This document shows, in pieces, positions 25,575-26,478 of a stretch of 26,478 bases of DNA (position 1 is the stretch's first letter; the number at the start of each line of letters is the position of its first letter). Position numbers and translations under genes: made by a program. Origin of the DNA: Alkalibaculum bacchi (lineage in GTDB: Bacteria > Bacillota > Clostridia > Eubacteriales > Alkalibacteraceae); the NCBI RefSeq assembly GCF_937875145.1, contig NZ_CALNCS010000181.1, positions 1 to 26,478 of the forward strand. The letters are read 5' to 3'. The notes beneath the pieces were generated by a model. The model was not told where the DNA came from, searched no databases, and was given only the letters and a program-made list of their open reading frames with translations.

Positions 25575-25588
25575 AGCTGAATGCGCTT

Positions 25589-25801
25589 TCACTCCCACAA
25601 ATCGTCTACTAGCTCTTCTATCGTCTTTTTTCTCCTCTCCGTCTCTCCTAAATCAACACTATAACTGTCGCCAATCTTTACCAGTACATCCCCCTCCTGC
25701 ACTTCTTTAGGCAGATCTTTTAGATGAATATCCATCATCAATTTATTTTCATCTTCTACTACTGCATAATCCCCTTCAAAACGATTGATTATATATTTCA
25801 T
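25589..25801 (-). CDS. DUF3006 domain protein
   Basis: This 70-aa protein of the DUF3006 family has a small beta-barrel-like pattern: YIINRFEGDYAVVEDE, then DLPKEVQEGDVLV, then a charged helix with ERRKKTIEELVDDLWE. Its molecular role is not known. The family is often found beside ComEC-like metallo-beta-lactamase proteins, as here, where it follows that gene by 42 bases on the same strand. The ATG follows GGAG with seven bases between. Length is normal for the family. Confidence 0.9.
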   Translation of the reverse strand: MKYIINRFEGDYAVVEDENKLMMDIHLKDLPKEVQEGDVLVKIGDSYSVDLGETERRKKTIEELVDDLWE

Positions 25802-25843
25802 CGCATTACTCCATTCTTTTTAATTGCACTCTGCACATTTAGC

Positions 25844-26478
25844 TTATTTCTCAATTTTTATTTGGCTTCCGTCACTCTCAACTACAATCGTTCCCATCTC
25901 ATCCGTGCGGTACGATTTAATGCCTCTTTCTTCTAGCTTAGTCATAACTTCTGGATCAGGGTGGCCGTAGGAATTTCCTTCTCCTACTGAAATAATGGCG
26001 TATGTAGGATTTACTTTATCTAAAAAATCGTCACTTGATGAGTACATACTACCGTGATGACCTAATTTAATTAGATCCGCTTGTATCGAATACCCCATTT
26101 TTATTATTTCATTTTCTACCATCTTCTCCGCATCTCCCATAAAAAGAAAAGAATTCTCTCCATAATCCAGCTTTACAGTTATAGAATAATTGTTTGTGTC
26201 AGAGTAAGTTTTACTTATGGGTGAAAGAATCGTATATTCAGCATTTCCAAGATCAAATGTACTTCCTGCTTGAGGGGGCGTAATCTTATACCCCTTATTT
26301 TTTATGGCCATTAGTACATCTTCATAGGTTTTAGACGAATGATTGACCTTTGGCATATAGATCTTGCCGATGTCAAAATTTTCGATAACGTCATCCAATC
26401 CACCAATATGATCTTCATGGGGATGAGTACCTATTAGTACGTCAATATGATCAATACCTAAATTTCTTATATAAGAAA
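25844..26478 (-). CDS. ComEC-like metallo-beta-lactamase-fold hydrolase, 5' end outside window
   Basis: This is the C-terminal part of a metallo-beta-lactamase-fold protein. The frame stays open to the window edge, so the start is missing; the internal ATG at 26398 is not the true start. Just upstream of it the frame reads IGTHPHEDHIGGLDD, which supplies the HxHxDH zinc motif. Later elements are the strand LDYGENSFLFMGDAEKM with its metal-ligand aspartate, LIKLGHHGS with the next histidine, and AIISVGEGNSYGHPDPEV. This order matches the C-terminal hydrolase domain of ComEC/Rec2 and its stand-alone relatives. Without the N-terminus I cannot tell whether the competence membrane domain is present; the DUF3006 neighbour favours a stand-alone secreted type. 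Confidence 0.9.
   Translation of the reverse strand, partial: SYIRNLGIDHIDVLIGTHPHEDHIGGLDDVIENFDIGKIYMPKVNHSSKTYEDVLMAIKNKGYKITPPQAGSTFDLGNAEYTILSPISKTYSDTNNYSITVKLDYGENSFLFMGDAEKMVENEIIKMGYSIQADLIKLGHHGSMYSSSDDFLDKVNPTYAIISVGEGNSYGHPDPEVMTKLEERGIKSYRTDEMGTIVVESDGSQIKIEK

Overview
The window looks like chromosomal DNA from a low-GC Gram-positive anaerobe of the Clostridia, perhaps Lachnospiraceae. The grounds are the AT-rich sequence, strong AGGAGG-type ribosome binding sites, some TTG and GTG starts, and genes for a secreted GH73 glucosaminidase, a YerB/DUF3048 lipoprotein, a CmpB-like membrane protein and a DUF3006 protein. No rRNA or tRNA is visible, so the genus cannot be fixed.

Layout: (1) 1-720 is the end of a decayed IS66-family element, with tnpA intact, tnpB broken and a terminal GTAAGCG repeat at 720. 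(2) 853-4050 (minus) encodes a large secreted cell-wall hydrolase with five Ig-like repeats, two SH3b domains and a C-terminal glucosaminidase domain; it has its own promoter and terminator. (3) 4273-19964 (minus) is a roughly 15.7 kb surface-polysaccharide operon. In transcription order it encodes a 4-aminosugar-type aminotransferase, a phosphoglycosyl transferase, a GT4, a four-enzyme set for UDP-2,3-diacetamido-2,3-dideoxyglucuronic acid (WbpA, B, D and E type), a second GT4, a Wzy-like polymerase, a GT2, RmlA, an RmlC-RmlD fusion, a Wzx flippase and RmlB. (4) 20420-21235 (minus) encodes a secreted or anchored Ig-like protein with a charged helical repeat tail. (5) 21630-23273 (plus) encodes a DUF3048 lipoprotein and a Cys-type glutathione peroxidase. 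(6) 23497-25007 (minus) encodes a CmpB-like membrane protein and an HD-domain protein, separated by a potentially structured RNA leader. (7) 25345-25575 (plus) holds an unrecognised 46-aa ORF with a near-perfect Shine-Dalgarno, a CU-rich hairpin and a terminator. (8) 25589-26478 (minus) holds a DUF3006 gene and a ComEC-like metallo-beta-lactamase gene cut by the window edge.

How the genes fit together: the operon encodes a Wzx/Wzy-type assembly line. The phosphoglycosyl transferase loads the first sugar onto undecaprenyl phosphate, three glycosyltransferases extend it, Wzx flips the unit and Wzy polymerises it. Two dedicated precursors, dTDP-L-rhamnose and UDP-GlcNAc(3NAc)A, are made inside the operon. 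A third, 4-aminosugar precursor is suggested by the first gene, but its 4,6-dehydratase and acetyltransferase are not here. No chain-length regulator, tyrosine kinase or LCP ligase is present. The least explained parts are the leader at 24371-24447 and the small transcript unit at 25287-25575.
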